Below are positions 9,779-20,989 of a stretch of 64,000 bases of DNA, piece after piece. The DNA comes from Acanthochromis polyacanthus. Lineage: Eukaryota > Chordata > Actinopteri > Pomacentridae. Below the pieces are notes generated by a model. It worked only from the letters and a program-made list of their open reading frames with translations. It was not told the origin of the DNA and did not search any database. The position numbers and the translations under genes were made by a program. The DNA is taken from assembly GCF_021347895.1 (NCBI RefSeq), contig NC_067132.1, forward strand, positions 14,190,995-14,254,994. Reading direction: 5' to 3'. Positions within the stretch are counted from its first letter, which is position 1. Every line of letters begins with the position of its first letter.

Positions 9779-11149
9779 AACAACAGTGGAGTGTAGTTAA
9801 GTGCATTTATGCAACTCTATTACATTTCATTTCGGAGAGTCATGGGTGTATGTTTATTGTCAGTGTGCTCTTGCTCAGATAAACTGCAAGCAGATAACGC
9901 TACAGCATGCAATTTATTCCTACTGGAAAAATAACCAGATCTGTTCCAATTAACTAGCACAGTATATTGGTAATTGTATACATGCATATTGTTTTTGCTA
10001 AGGATTAAGAGGTATGTTACCTTATGAAGCCTGAATTCGCCCTCTTCATGGTCAGCTACACTTCAGTCGTCAAGGTGATAATGACGCAGTTCCTAACAAC
10101 ACACATGGTGTCAGATGACCTCCTCATGTTCACTTTCACTGCCGGGAACAAAAAGAACACGAGAAAGTCTTAATTAAATGATGCACATTTGAAAAACGTC
10201 ATTTAGATCTGTTACATGCATGTTTTTATGAAGTTAAATTAAGCTAAGGAGGAAAAACATAAATTAAAATGACAAAAAAAAATAGGAGCTGTGTGTAGTA
10301 ACTGTAACTGTTAAGTTGCCGAGATGAAGTTTCATTTGTGTGATCGTCTCATCGACCAGATGGCATCACTGTTTGTGTTTTCAGCGATTCAACGATGCTG
10401 AATTATTGATGGGGGTGTGTGGCATGGCGCTTCTTCAAAGAGATGTTCACTTATTGTTTCAGCAGAACAGAGATATTACTAGTAAAACAGCCGGCTTTGT
10501 CATCTCTGTGTCGATTACTGGGAACCACCCCACCCCCCAAACCGGAGTTAAAGTACTCACACTGCTCGGTAAACATCCATTATATAATATCTGACAATTC
10601 CCACAAAAGTTCTGCTCATGCATTATTTAGAGGGAACTGCAGACGAACGTATTTCTCAGCTAAAGACAACCAAAGCGAGCTTTACAGCTGCTGTGAAGAA
10701 TAGGTAGAAAATGCCCAGCGGATTGGCCCATTCACGTTTGACATAACGCATATTAACACTAATGTCCCCTTAAAACAGATCATGAACTACAGCTAATGCT
10801 TCCCTGAGAACAAACAGTCACACGGTGCTTTATTTATGACGGCGAAGCCATCAGGCCATCGGTGGCCTTTTCAGCTGAGGAAGAGAGATTGCTCATATGT
10901 ATCAGCAGTGAATAACCCTCATTTGTTCTGTGACTTTGCAGTCGGTGTGTTGTTTTATCTAAAGTTTATGATAGCCGCTGTGAACACTCTGTAGTGCGAC
11001 CCTCGTTACGATCTCTCTTTGATTAGCAAACCAAGCTGGAAACAATCAGAAGTTAACAAGGCACAACAATGCATCATTACTGTACATTAGACAAAGGGTG
11101 CTTTACAGAGCCTACATTACAAACCAATGGGATATTTTTTGCTCATTAA

Positions 11150-11470
11150 ACTGGTTAAATGTGATCTAAATAAGATGCCCACCGATTTGGACCTCCTATT
11201 TTCTGGCTAAGCTGTCATTGATCGTTTGTGCGATTAAATATAGACCTAAATCTCCATCTTATCCAATTAATTCTCTATGCAGGCATGAGAGTGGCTAATG
11301 ATGTTATCTTACCTAATTAACCTGTATAGGGATTCAACTCCAGGACAGGGGATTGTTCATCCCTCTTCCAAGTGTTCATTATTATCATTACAATCATTAT
11401 CATAAAGGGGCTAACTTATGATGTTGGCCATTCCGCCACCATTAATCTAGATTGAGTCTTTTTTTTTTCT
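11150..11470. promoter_or_regulatory. candidate conserved non-coding element
   Basis: A 320-base non-repetitive block rich in homeodomain- and GATA-like words: CCAATTAATT, CCTAATTAACC, GGCTAATGATG, GATTAAAT, TTATCTTACC and several ATTATCATT. It has no low-complexity drift and no open frame, a profile typical of vertebrate developmental enhancers. Only a cross-species alignment could confirm conservation. Confidence 0.35.
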
Positions 11471-11784
11471 TTTTGGGGAGGGGGATCCTTTGGGTCATTT
11501 TTAATTATCACTAAAAGGAAGGGAATTCTAGCAAAAGCTGAATAAGTTCAGTTGTGGTCACAGCAATCACTGGAATCCCATGAGGCCACATTACATGAAT
11601 GTGATCTGACTGCGTATGACTGAGGGAACATTTCTGATTTTGCTGTGTTTGGGGCCCCAATTCCTGCACGCTGCGAAACGGCCCACACAGCCTTCTGTCA
11701 GCTTTCCAGTTGAGTGTCGGCTTCAACCTATTAACACAGCATACTTGGAGAAGATCAATAACCCTTATTGGGTCATGTGTCATT

Positions 11785-11925
11785 AGTTAATCGGATATTG
11801 ATGAGGGTATTGACACACATCTAATTAATCTCAGGCCCAGCGCAGGCTTTCATATGTTTCTTTAATTATACACTTCATCTTAGTCGTCACACATCAGCAG
11901 GTTGCCGCTTCCTGTTTGACAGTGA
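11785..11925. promoter_or_regulatory. candidate conserved non-coding element
   Basis: Contains TTAGTTAATCGG, GATATTGATGAGG, TCTAATTAATCTC and TTTAATTATACAC separated by GC-balanced, non-repetitive sequence. It lies about 300 bases from the block at 11150-11470 and may be part of the same element. Inference from composition and motif density. Confidence 0.3.
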
Positions 11926-12040
11926 GTAAAAGTTGGCTGTCAAGTCTCACACTTACATGAGAAGTTTTGTTTTTTTTTTACTTTCTTTGCTCTTTCAAAA
12001 GGTTGTAGCAGCAATGACACAAACATGTTGGTTTATATTA

Positions 12041-12052
12041 AAGTGATTAAGT
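12041..12052. repeat. target-site duplication of the full-length SINE (left)
   Basis: AGTGATTAAGTC, an exact match to 12414-12425 beyond the tRNA-like head. Confidence 0.85.
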
Positions 12053-12413
12053 CCATCCATCCATCCATTCTCTATACACCGCTTTATCCTCACTAGGGTC
12101 GCGTGGGGTGCTGGAGCCTATCCCAGCTGACTCGGGTGAAGGCAGGGGACACCCTGGACAGGTCACCAGTCTGTCACAGGGCTACATATACAGACACACA
12201 ATCAAACTCACATTCACACCTACAAGCAATTTAGAGTAATCAGTTAACCTCAGCATATTTTTGGACTGTGGGAGGAAGCCGGAGTACCCGGAGAAAACCC
12301 ACACATGCACAGGGAGAACATGCAAACTCCATGCAGAAAGATCCCAGGGATTTGAACCGGGGATCTTCTTGCTGCAAGGCGAAAGTGCTAACCACTGCTC
12401 TACTGTGCAACCC
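12053..12413 (-). mobile_element. full-length tRNA-derived SINE with (GGAT)n tail
   Basis: Read on the minus strand it starts with a tRNA-like head: A-box-like TAGAGCAGTGG and a perfect B box GGTTCAAATCC (plus-strand positions 12348-12358). The body has the fish-repeat phrases CATGTTCTCCCTGTGC, TCCGGCTTCCTCCCACAGTC and CTGTCCAGGGTGTCCCCTGC, and it ends in GGATGGATGGATGGA. The 12-base direct repeat AGTGATTAAGTC flanks it (12041-12052 and 12414-12425). This combination marks target-primed retroposition by a LINE partner. The family is widespread in teleosts; I do not assign a library name. Confidence 0.88.
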
Positions 12414-12425
12414 AGTGATTAAGTC
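12414..12425. repeat. target-site duplication of the full-length SINE (right)
   Basis: AGTGATTAAGTC, an exact copy of 12041-12052. Its intactness suggests a fairly recent insertion. Confidence 0.85.
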
Positions 12426-14389
12426 AAATTATTTAAAATATTTGTATGTATACATGACTTACGATGAAAGCAAACTCTGCTTTTTTCTAAGCTTTGAGGA
12501 ATACTTTTAAATCCCAACAGCAAAATCTAATCTTCACGTTTAATGAATCAATAAACAATCCATAAACACCAAACATCTTCATAATTAATATAAATTCCCA
12601 TGTTTTTAGGTTTTACATCCTCTGTACTCTAGATTATGACACTCATTCGGTACAAAGTGTGTCTGTTTTAAGCTTTTCTGTGCAGTTTATGCATGCATAA
12701 ACATGATGCTTTTTCTGTAATCTCAATGAGGCAGTGGAACACGCTATCATCTGAGATTATTGCTACAACAACATTTAAATTGTTTGCGCGGTTAACAAAA
12801 ACATGGCTTTTAGAAAAGCAAACATGCTCACATTTTTAATTTTCAGTGAAAGATATTGTTCGATTGTTTTCTGTTATTTTATTACTTTTAAATGATATAA
12901 ATAAATATGAATTTCTTTTTTTAATTTCTTTTTTTTTCTTTTTTTTGTTTCTTTTTTTTCTTTTTTTTTGTTTCTTTTTGTTTTGATTGCTGATGGTGTG
13001 GACTTATGGTCATATGTGTCCATTTACATTTGTATCAGTTTTTCAATGACTGTAACATCAACCTGCCCAGGGACTACTGGTGGAAATTAGCATTTTTGCT
13101 ATAACCAGGTACATTGCATCTTTCCTTTTGGTCAATGTAAAATTGTACGCTGTCCCTGTATAAATAAATACATACCATACCATACCATGTGTGTATGTAT
13201 GCCGTATGTGTAAGTGTAATTAAGTATGCATTCATGTTCATATACGAGTGCGTGTGAGGGTGCTTTGTGTGCACCTGCATGTGTGTGTATGTGTGTGTGT
13301 GTTGTGTGGACACATCCAAGCTGATCAATAGAAGTGTGCATGAGCACACTGGTGTACAGATGAGAGAGCACCTGAAGGTGACCCTGACTACTGGCATCAC
13401 CACAGGGCTCCAATAAGCTGCTCCTCAACCGCTGCTCTGCAAACCACAAATCTCCAACTTTTAGCCTGCTGCTGTTGGTTTGATTATTGTTTATAGATAC
13501 AGCCGAGAATTAAAGCATGGCCTGCAGGCAGCATAATTATTTACAGCTGAAAACTCATATCATTACCAGCATGCTCCTAATTGCCAGAAGTAATATCAAT
13601 GTTAGTTGATTAAGCGTATTTTTTTCATCTTCAGTCTCCATAATGTGCAGAGATTGTTTTCCCTCAGCATATGGGGTGACGGTTTATCTCAATACAGCTG
13701 TTCATCTGGCTTGACTTCTATTTTTTTCTCTCTCTCTCTACTGTTCATTCCATAATACAATACTGTGGTATCTTCAGAGGGGAGCGATCGATTGCTCCAC
13801 TTTTTGTAGTTTGCTCACAAGGTCAAAGAAAACACAGGAGATTCATCCTTCATTGCTCAAAAATAATTTAGCTCTGTAAAGATTTTCCCTAAATAGATAC
13901 AGATGTGACTTACAGGAGTAACTGCAGACTTTTTGACTCAAGGTGATGTCAGAGCTGCAGAGAAAGGCCAGTGGGATGCAAAGCTATCTTTAATTCACAA
14001 TCAAATGATTAATTAAAGCAAATGTTTATGTGGCCTGGACCTTTCTCCCTCTGCTCAGGACTTGTCAAAATATTTCATCCTGTATTTAAGGCGGAAAGAA
14101 AGATGAGGCTATTAATAACATCGCCCGTGAAGGGAAAATACATAAACCTTGAAGGCTGTTTTATTATTCACATGTAGATTACTCAAACATGAATGTGGCT
14201 CTGCAGCACGAGAAGCCTCTTTCTTCAACATGAGCATAAAAATCTTACATCACAAAGTTCATACTGCTAGTTGAAGCTAAATTTTAATATTCCGCTTCAA
14301 ATGGGCAAAAGTCATGTCTTTCACATGCATATTCTCTTTAGCTCCATATCAAAATCCATTAAGAGAACATACAATACTTTGCTATTTAC
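12426..14389. other. intron segment with a T-rich tract and an imperfect GT stretch
   Basis: Holds a long T-rich, TTTC/TTTG-interrupted tract (about 12911-12985), a run of repeated CATAC (13170-13188) and a short imperfect GT-rich stretch (about 13190-13305). The rest is AT-rich and looks single-copy. No exon is recognised. Confidence 0.4.
12911..12985. repeat. T-rich low-complexity tract
   Basis: Runs of 5 to 9 T separated by single C, G or AA, with a loose TTTTTTTTC/G period. It has no coding potential. Confidence 0.8.
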
Positions 14390-14401
14390 ACATCATTAAA
14401 A

Positions 14402-14522
14402 AGCCCTGCAATAGACTGGCGACCTGTCCAGGGTGTCCTCTGCCTTCGTCTTCAGTCAGCTGGGATAGGCTCCTGCCCGCCTAATGAGGATTTAACTGTG
14501 TAGATAAAGGATGGATGGATAG
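14402..14522 (+). mobile_element. 5'-truncated copy of the same SINE family
   Basis: The sequence matches only the 3' part of the SINE at 12053-12413 (in the opposite orientation): GACTGGCGACCTGTCCAGGG, CAGCTGGGATAGGCTCC and a GGATGGATGGAT end. It is bounded by the 12-base direct repeat ACATCATTAAAA (14390-14401 and 14523-14534). The truncated head plus duplication is a classic incomplete reverse-transcription insertion. Confidence 0.85.
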
Positions 14523-14534
14523 ACATCATTAAAA

Positions 14535-17500
14535 CTACTACTGTTAACACCATCAGATGTGTTGCCTCAGACACGGAGACCTTAATGAAAAAGGACAAAC
14601 CACTTATAAGAGCATATTTTGGTATGACACTGAAATGTTAGTGCAGTTCCCTCTGAAAACTTCTGCCTCTACTTGTCGAGTATTGTTTTTTTTCTGGATT
14701 CTGTTTGCTTTCCTGTCTATTTGACCACAGAGTTCATGCAGTCTCTTAAGAGTGGGAGTGACTGACATTTTTAAAAACGGCTTGTATGTGAAGCCTCAAC
14801 TTTCCTTCCATCAAACTTGGGAGCAAATGCTACCGAAGTAAACTTGCTTTGCATGATGCAGCACAAGTGGATGAAAACTCACAAAAGGCATCATTTTATT
14901 TCCTTTTTTCAATGCGTCATACGTTGAAGAGAAAACTGATGTGGCCCGAAAAGATTGTCTCTATGAGGGAGTTAATCACAGGAACCCATCTCATGCAGCT
15001 ACAGTTAAAATTGTGCAGAGGACTGGAATAATCGTTAAAAGGCCAATGCAAATAGTGATTAAAAGTGGGCCTAGGGTCATCATTAGGGCATGATCTCAGA
15101 GAAATTGAAAGCAAGGGGGAAGTGTTTGAGAAACATCTTGCTGACCAACAAGGGGCCTCTCGCATGCAACTGACTCTGTATGACAAGGATTTATTATGCG
15201 CTTTTTGACAGGCAGTGAATCTGCCCCTTTGATGAGCATTCTGACTGCAAGTTCACGCATAAAACGCTTGAGGAAATTAGACAATTGTCAGAATGAAACT
15301 TGGTCCTATAAATACATTTTCTTTCTTTGCCGTTCATTCTGAGATGCAGTGATGTCATGGCACAGGGAAGGTCTCTTGATCTCTTCTAAAGATCAAGAGG
15401 CCACAGGCGCTGGTGTGGCTCAAAAGGGCGGTATGTATAAGATATGATATAAAATACAGTTTGAGACATTAAGTTAGAAGAGCAGAGAGAAACTGCATTT
15501 TTCATGACTCACACTCTACTCGAAAAGAAACATGTATGTGGTTGATGCTAATGATGATACTGATTCTTCTTGGCTGTGAATCTTCTATTCAAACTTAGTT
15601 TGTCACCTTATTTGAACTGTTGTCAAAAGTGCAACACCAGAACCCCAAACATGTACATCCAGCGTTGTCCAAGCTGGATATACAAATAAAGACAAGAAAA
15701 AGCACTGAGGGCAATCTTGATATTACTTTAAATGTAATGTATGCTTCAAACTTTGCAACTGCTGTTTCTTCATTCTAGAAAAGAAGTCTGAAAGGTAAGT
15801 AAGTGTTTTACCTCTTAGTTTGCAACTCTGTTCAGCTTTGCTTGACAAGGAACCCAGTATTTCATGTTAGTCATTTGCAATAAAAGCAGGGCAATTACAG
15901 CTATTCAACAATTTGAATCCCCATTGAGGTGGTATAAAGATACACTATAAGATTGTTTCTGCTGTAATACCAGCAATAGTTGCAGTAGTAGTAGTAGTTT
16001 GTAAAACCTGAAATTCTTTGGAGTGGTGTGTTCACACTTGCACATCAGAGTAAATTCAGTCCCTTCTTCGTGTCCGCAGACTACTTGAAGTTGATGATGG
16101 AAGGTCAACAACTTGATTTGCAAACTGTCAAAAAGTCGGAAAGTTATTTGAGCTGGTGGTTTCAGAAGTATTTTCTGCATCTCTAGTTTGTATAAATTAT
16201 CTACAATGAATTCAAAACTTTTGTCTCTGCAGAATCACAAACTGAGGTAAATGAAGCTGCAGATTCTACAGAGAGCAATTCACTCTTGTTATTTTCACAG
16301 TTCGACCTTTCAACCAAGTTGCTAATGTGATTTTAAATTAAAATCTGGACACCTCTGACACATGTCAATACTCCTAGCTTTTCCATTTCAACCCACGTCT
16401 GCCTAAATTTTCCAACTGGGTTTTTTTTCTTTTTACTTTTTAGTAAAAGTGTGATTTATTGCATCGGTGTGGTCAGTAACAACTCCAGTATAATCTACTG
16501 ATAGCAGTTTTTAAGATTTCTAAGAACCACTGCCCAGAAGGTTTATAAGCTTGTTTTGTTTTGCAAAATGCTAATTTAGTTCACCAGAATGTTTCCTGTT
16601 TGGATGTACCCACCAGGAAATACTTTGTCCATGTTAAACCCCTGCTGTATGAGCAGCTGATCACCTGAAAGAGTTCAGCAATGATCCCTTCGATGCTAGC
16701 TAACCCACACATCTGTCTAAATATCTACAAGAATGTTTGAAATGTAAATGTCCGATGACCAGCTCCGCTCAGCTTGTCTTCAATGGACATGCAACGCTGA
16801 CCCTTCAGGCAGTAGCAAGCTCATTGGACTATTCATAGACCGTGTGTCCTCTGCTTCATGCCTTTTAAGTTTTTTAAAGGGTATAATGTTCACCCTGTGA
16901 GTTTAACCTAGATCTCTTTTGAACTTTTAATGATCTATTTCCTACAGTTAATGATTCAACACTCAGTTTACTGCTGTGTGTGTGCACTGACATATTAACG
17001 CTCAAGCAAGCCAGGACACATTTAGATGTAGAAGTTAACTGAGGTAAAACTGTCTCTTTCTCGGTTTGCCTCATTCTTGTTGCCTTCAACATTTATACTC
17101 ATGCAATCCGAATTTATTTTCAAATAACAGTAACATCAGCAGAAGACTACACCCACCACTGTGTGCATCAGTGAGAGCAGCAGCGACTACTGCCTGATCC
17201 ACTGGAGAATTGTCCTAATGATTACTCCCAGAAATTACACACTGTCAAAGACCCTTCCAGAGACTGACACCTTGATCATTGTTACACATTATGTTAAACA
17301 GTAGGTGTGTAGCGTTTTTTGTAGTTTTTACAACTTGAAAAGCATCCTTTAGGCAGAAAATTGCCTTTAGCATTAGCTCAGCTTAGGGCACAGAGGAGGC
17401 AAAGAGCTTTGTCAATACCATCTTAAATTGTGAAGTAGAATTTATGCAGAGGCCACAACATTAAATTGTTCAACCACGCTTAGTGTAATTTACACTGCGC

Positions 17501-18384
17501 AAGTTTGGGTACTTCCTGATGCACTGTTAATTCGTAAAATAGAATATTTTTTATACAGAGACACAATCACAGAGGAAATTAGGAAGATGCAACTGATATA
17601 AATTTAAAAAGAGAGATAAAGCAGGAGAAAGAATGATTCAGAACCAGCAGTCCTCAGTTAGGAGAAGCTCTGAGAGGGCAGAAAGTCTGTTAATGTCTAC
17701 GCTTATGATTTTTAATGCTTATGTTCAAAATACTAGTTTGAAGCCTTCTATAAAATGACTGACATCTTTCAGTAGAGAGATGTTACTCAGGGTGTGAACA
17801 AAGTCAGTAGAAAGTGATGAGTTTCAGATCTAATCAGATAATACACCGAAAATGCAGATTCTCCATCTATAATGACAATATGATCACTAAACTGCAGCTT
17901 TAAACAAATGAATACAATCTGTCAGTTGTTGCTATTCCAAACAATTTTCAAACAATGGTTTATTTTAAGACCATTTCAATTGTTTTTGCTCGAGAATGTT
18001 TTCTCAGATAGCCTGATAGGTTTATCTTTCCGCCATCACAGCCCTTCTGAGCCTGCAATAGAATTGCTGAGATAATGTAGTGTTTACCCTCCTACTACGG
18101 CCCGGGCTAAACTGTATTTGTTTCTGGCAAAAACAGAGGGAACAAAAGACAGTCCATTCTCATCAATATGCGATGAGATCAAGTTCATTACTGTAAAATG
18201 GGATAAAAATGTACCTGGAATCAGTTGAAAGATTGCCATATGGGGTTTAATATGCCCAGGAGTGGACTGAGGATCTATTGTAGTGCATTTGGTTAATGGT
18301 AAATCCAGTGAAAAGGGGGGAAAATTCTCATTTTTTCTTTCTTTATTTACTTGTTTGAAGTCGAAACAAGGACAAGGTTCGTAC
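14535..18384. other. intron segment, no exon recognised
   Basis: AT-rich, low-CpG DNA. It contains a near-perfect 12-bp-stem hairpin at 15370-15402. No repeat family is recognised and the open frames lack exon borders. Confidence 0.4.
15370..15402. other. 12-bp inverted repeat (hairpin)
   Basis: GGTCTCTTGATC pairs with GATCAAGAGGCC across a 9-base loop (15382-15390); all twelve positions pair if one G-U is allowed. It could form a small RNA stem or a cruciform; no flanking terminator or transposon feature is seen. Confidence 0.5.
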
Positions 18385-18454
18385 CTGTATATTCCAGCTC
18401 TTCTGGTATTTGAAGGTCATCGACTGGTGTGGTTATTGTTTGTACCAAGGACAT
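18385..18454 (-). CDS. putative first coding exon of unidentified minus-strand gene
   Basis: On the minus strand the frame beginning at ATG (18454) reads MSLVQTITTPVDDLQIPEEL then EYT and the first G of a Gly codon, ending at donor ATACAG|GTACG (18385/18384). The phase-1 end fits the exon at 5312-5388 exactly. The ATG has A at -3. A TGA lies four codons upstream, but a plausible acceptor (TTTTTGTGTTCCCTTGAAG, ending at 18462) lies between them, so the ATG may be the start or may sit just inside an internal exon beginning at 18461. The peptide is acidic and looks like a disordered N terminus. It is weaker than the other three exons because it was found by extending their phase. Confidence 0.48.
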
Positions 18455-20975
18455 CTTGCACCTTCAAGGGAACACAAAAAGTAATTAATTAATCTGTGTT
18501 TTAGTGGGTTCCTATTAGATTAACTTTATTCACATAATTCATTCTTTTCTATGGTACATAAGCAGCTCATTCATTTCACCAAAAAAGGAAAAAAGATCTG
18601 TGGAAAGGATTGTGTGTTGTCACAGGAAAGTAAAAGCCCACAACACCTCGTAATTTTCAGTAAATCCTTCTTAGATGTAAACAGTGTTTGGTGATTTACC
18701 CTGACAGGAATCATGACACATAATGTGATTGTTTAGTAGTGCAGGTTTTGAAGGCCCACGCCCAAAACTCATAGTTGCTGGATTTTTAAGAATGTGGTCT
18801 TTAAAGCCCAATAATCCCCAGACTTGGTTGGTTTGCTGTGAGATGAAAGGCATTAATAGTTACTGTGTGCAAGCAGTTTAACCAGAGATGAAAAGTACAT
18901 AAAAGGCAGGAGTCAATATGAATGCAGTTGATGCATGTTGTCAGCGTAGCCGAGGCTCGCTAATTCTCTAATTGCCTGCTTGTTATTCCACATTTCAGCT
19001 CAGTGTCCCTCAGAGATCAGACTTCCTGTTTCTGTTCAGAACTGGAACAGTATTATTTGGTTGGATTGTGTAGTATATTGGCTCATAAACAATTTCTTCA
19101 TATACTCTGCATATAGCACCAGATTCAGGTTCTGTGAGTCATTTCAGGGCTACACTGCAGAAGAGCATTTTAAAAGCAGGTTATGTAACTGTCTCTGGGA
19201 ACTTGTACTGCTTTGTCAGTTGAAAGTTCTACATATCTATCATTCCAACAGACACAGACAAGAATTCTTTGGAATCAATGACCCCTGATTACCCGACTTA
19301 TAGTCATATTTTCACATTCCCTATAAGCCTGTTGTTCAGATTCGTCTTACAAAAATCTTATCTCACTTCAGAGGTATTGTCTAATTCTCAAGCCCGACTT
19401 AAACTGAAAAATATTGAGCTCCTTTTGCAGCTTAATCATGGAGTAACTTACAGTAGAGTGATGACGGATGTCCAATTGTGCTCTTTCCTTGAGATGCTTT
19501 TTGTCGTCTCTATCTTCTCTTTTCCTCCGCAAGACAAAAATTGCAACTAAAGAGAACACTGTCAAAGCTGAAGGCAATCACAGCACCATTCTCACATGAG
19601 CGAGCGTTAGATGTGGGCCTGTGTGGGGCAAATCTAAGGGCTCAATATCTCCGGCACATGAAGTTATAAAGAAGACAGAAGCAAAGCATCCTCTGTTGTA
19701 TAAAAGTCATACATCGCTCGCAGGCACCAAAACACAAAAGAAGTTGAGTCGTGAACGTATTATGAAACAAGATTGGAGAGTGGCAAATTGGTAATTAGCC
19801 TCTACGTTGCAAATGAGCATTACAGTCTTGCTTATGACTTTCCTCTCTGGTCCCCAAAGCCTCTTCTATTAATTTAGCTCTGAGGGGCCATCCATAAACA
19901 GGCTGAATAAGCTGTTAGCCTAAACGACGAGTGCAAATGAAGGGCTGGCTAAATATGCTGAAGGTAACAGAGATAGCGAAACATCCAATACACAAATTAC
20001 AGTGGGTAGAGAGGGAAGAAGCCAGGACTAAATTACTTTTCTCAGGTATTGCTGTAATCAGGCACATTTCACGTGTAATTTTATAGAAAATGTCCTGTAT
20101 CACTTTCAAAAGAGTTTTGACTATTTTCTGGTTGCATCTCGGAAACAAATACAGCAGTGCACCGAATATGTAAGCATGCTAAATGTAGATGGCTACATTC
20201 TTATTCATCACATACAAACACAAACAAATCACTGCAATCACTATCACAAAATTATTGAAATCTAATGTTTACATTGAAATATTCAGCAATGTATGAAGCA
20301 CATCATGTGTTAATTACATGTTGAAGTATCTGCCATGTGACAGAGAACTGATCAACTCCAATCATTTTTTTTCTGCTTGTACCATCTTGACACAATATGG
20401 TCGCACAGCATCATTTGTCACATATCATGTTCTGTCTTCCGGCTTTAATGGAAATTGCTCTGAACTCTTGGAATTCTGCCTTCCCTCATGAGGTCAGTTT
20501 CCTGCTTCAGAATTCATTCAGCCCTCTGGTTGTCTTGCATAAGAACAAGTACAGGCCATTACTACCAAATGAAAAGGAAGTAAGACAGAAACTTCCAAAT
20601 TAATTTACAGTAGAACACACCTTACAGGTAACTGACTCAAGTTTGATGTAATTACTCCAGAAACCATAAATGGCTGTAATTGAGAAAAAGCCTACAGCAT
20701 ACAAGGATAACGAATGGCAAGATAATGGAAGCAGTGAAAGTCTTCGCTATTCAGATTGATGTGAGGGGGAGAGATATCTGGCTTCTGTGAGATGGGCAAT
20801 TCTTGCAAATACACCTCACCAACACTGGTAGCACTGCTGCCCTGTGCTTGCCCTCCCCTAAGCATGGCGCTTATATTCAGATGAGCCAGCCATTAGCTCT
20901 AAGTGGTCTTTACCCCCAAATTCTGCCATTTCACAAATTAGCCAATTTTCAACATTAGATGTTAGCCAGTGGCTA

Positions 20976-20989
20976 GGGTCAAAAGGTCA
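20976..20989 (+). promoter_or_regulatory. DR2-type nuclear-receptor motif
   Basis: GGGTCA-AA-AGGTCA: two hexamer half-sites in direct repeat with a 2-base spacer, the arrangement used by retinoic-acid receptor/RXR dimers. It lies in a non-repetitive segment. A single motif match can occur by chance. Confidence 0.35.

Larger units (their letters stand above)
8223..12040. other. intron segment, AT-rich, mostly featureless
   Basis: No exon is recognised between the mobile-element pair and the SINE at 12.05 kb. It holds a pair of identical palindromes (9744-9778) and a long block that looks like conserved non-coding DNA (about 11150-11925). Confidence 0.4.

Noticed and set aside
10561..10615. 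Donor-like GTGAGTACT on the minus strand near 10.56 kb
   Set aside because: The sequence upstream of the donor has stops and no usable acceptor, and it would break the phase between the 18.4-kb and 5.3-kb exons.
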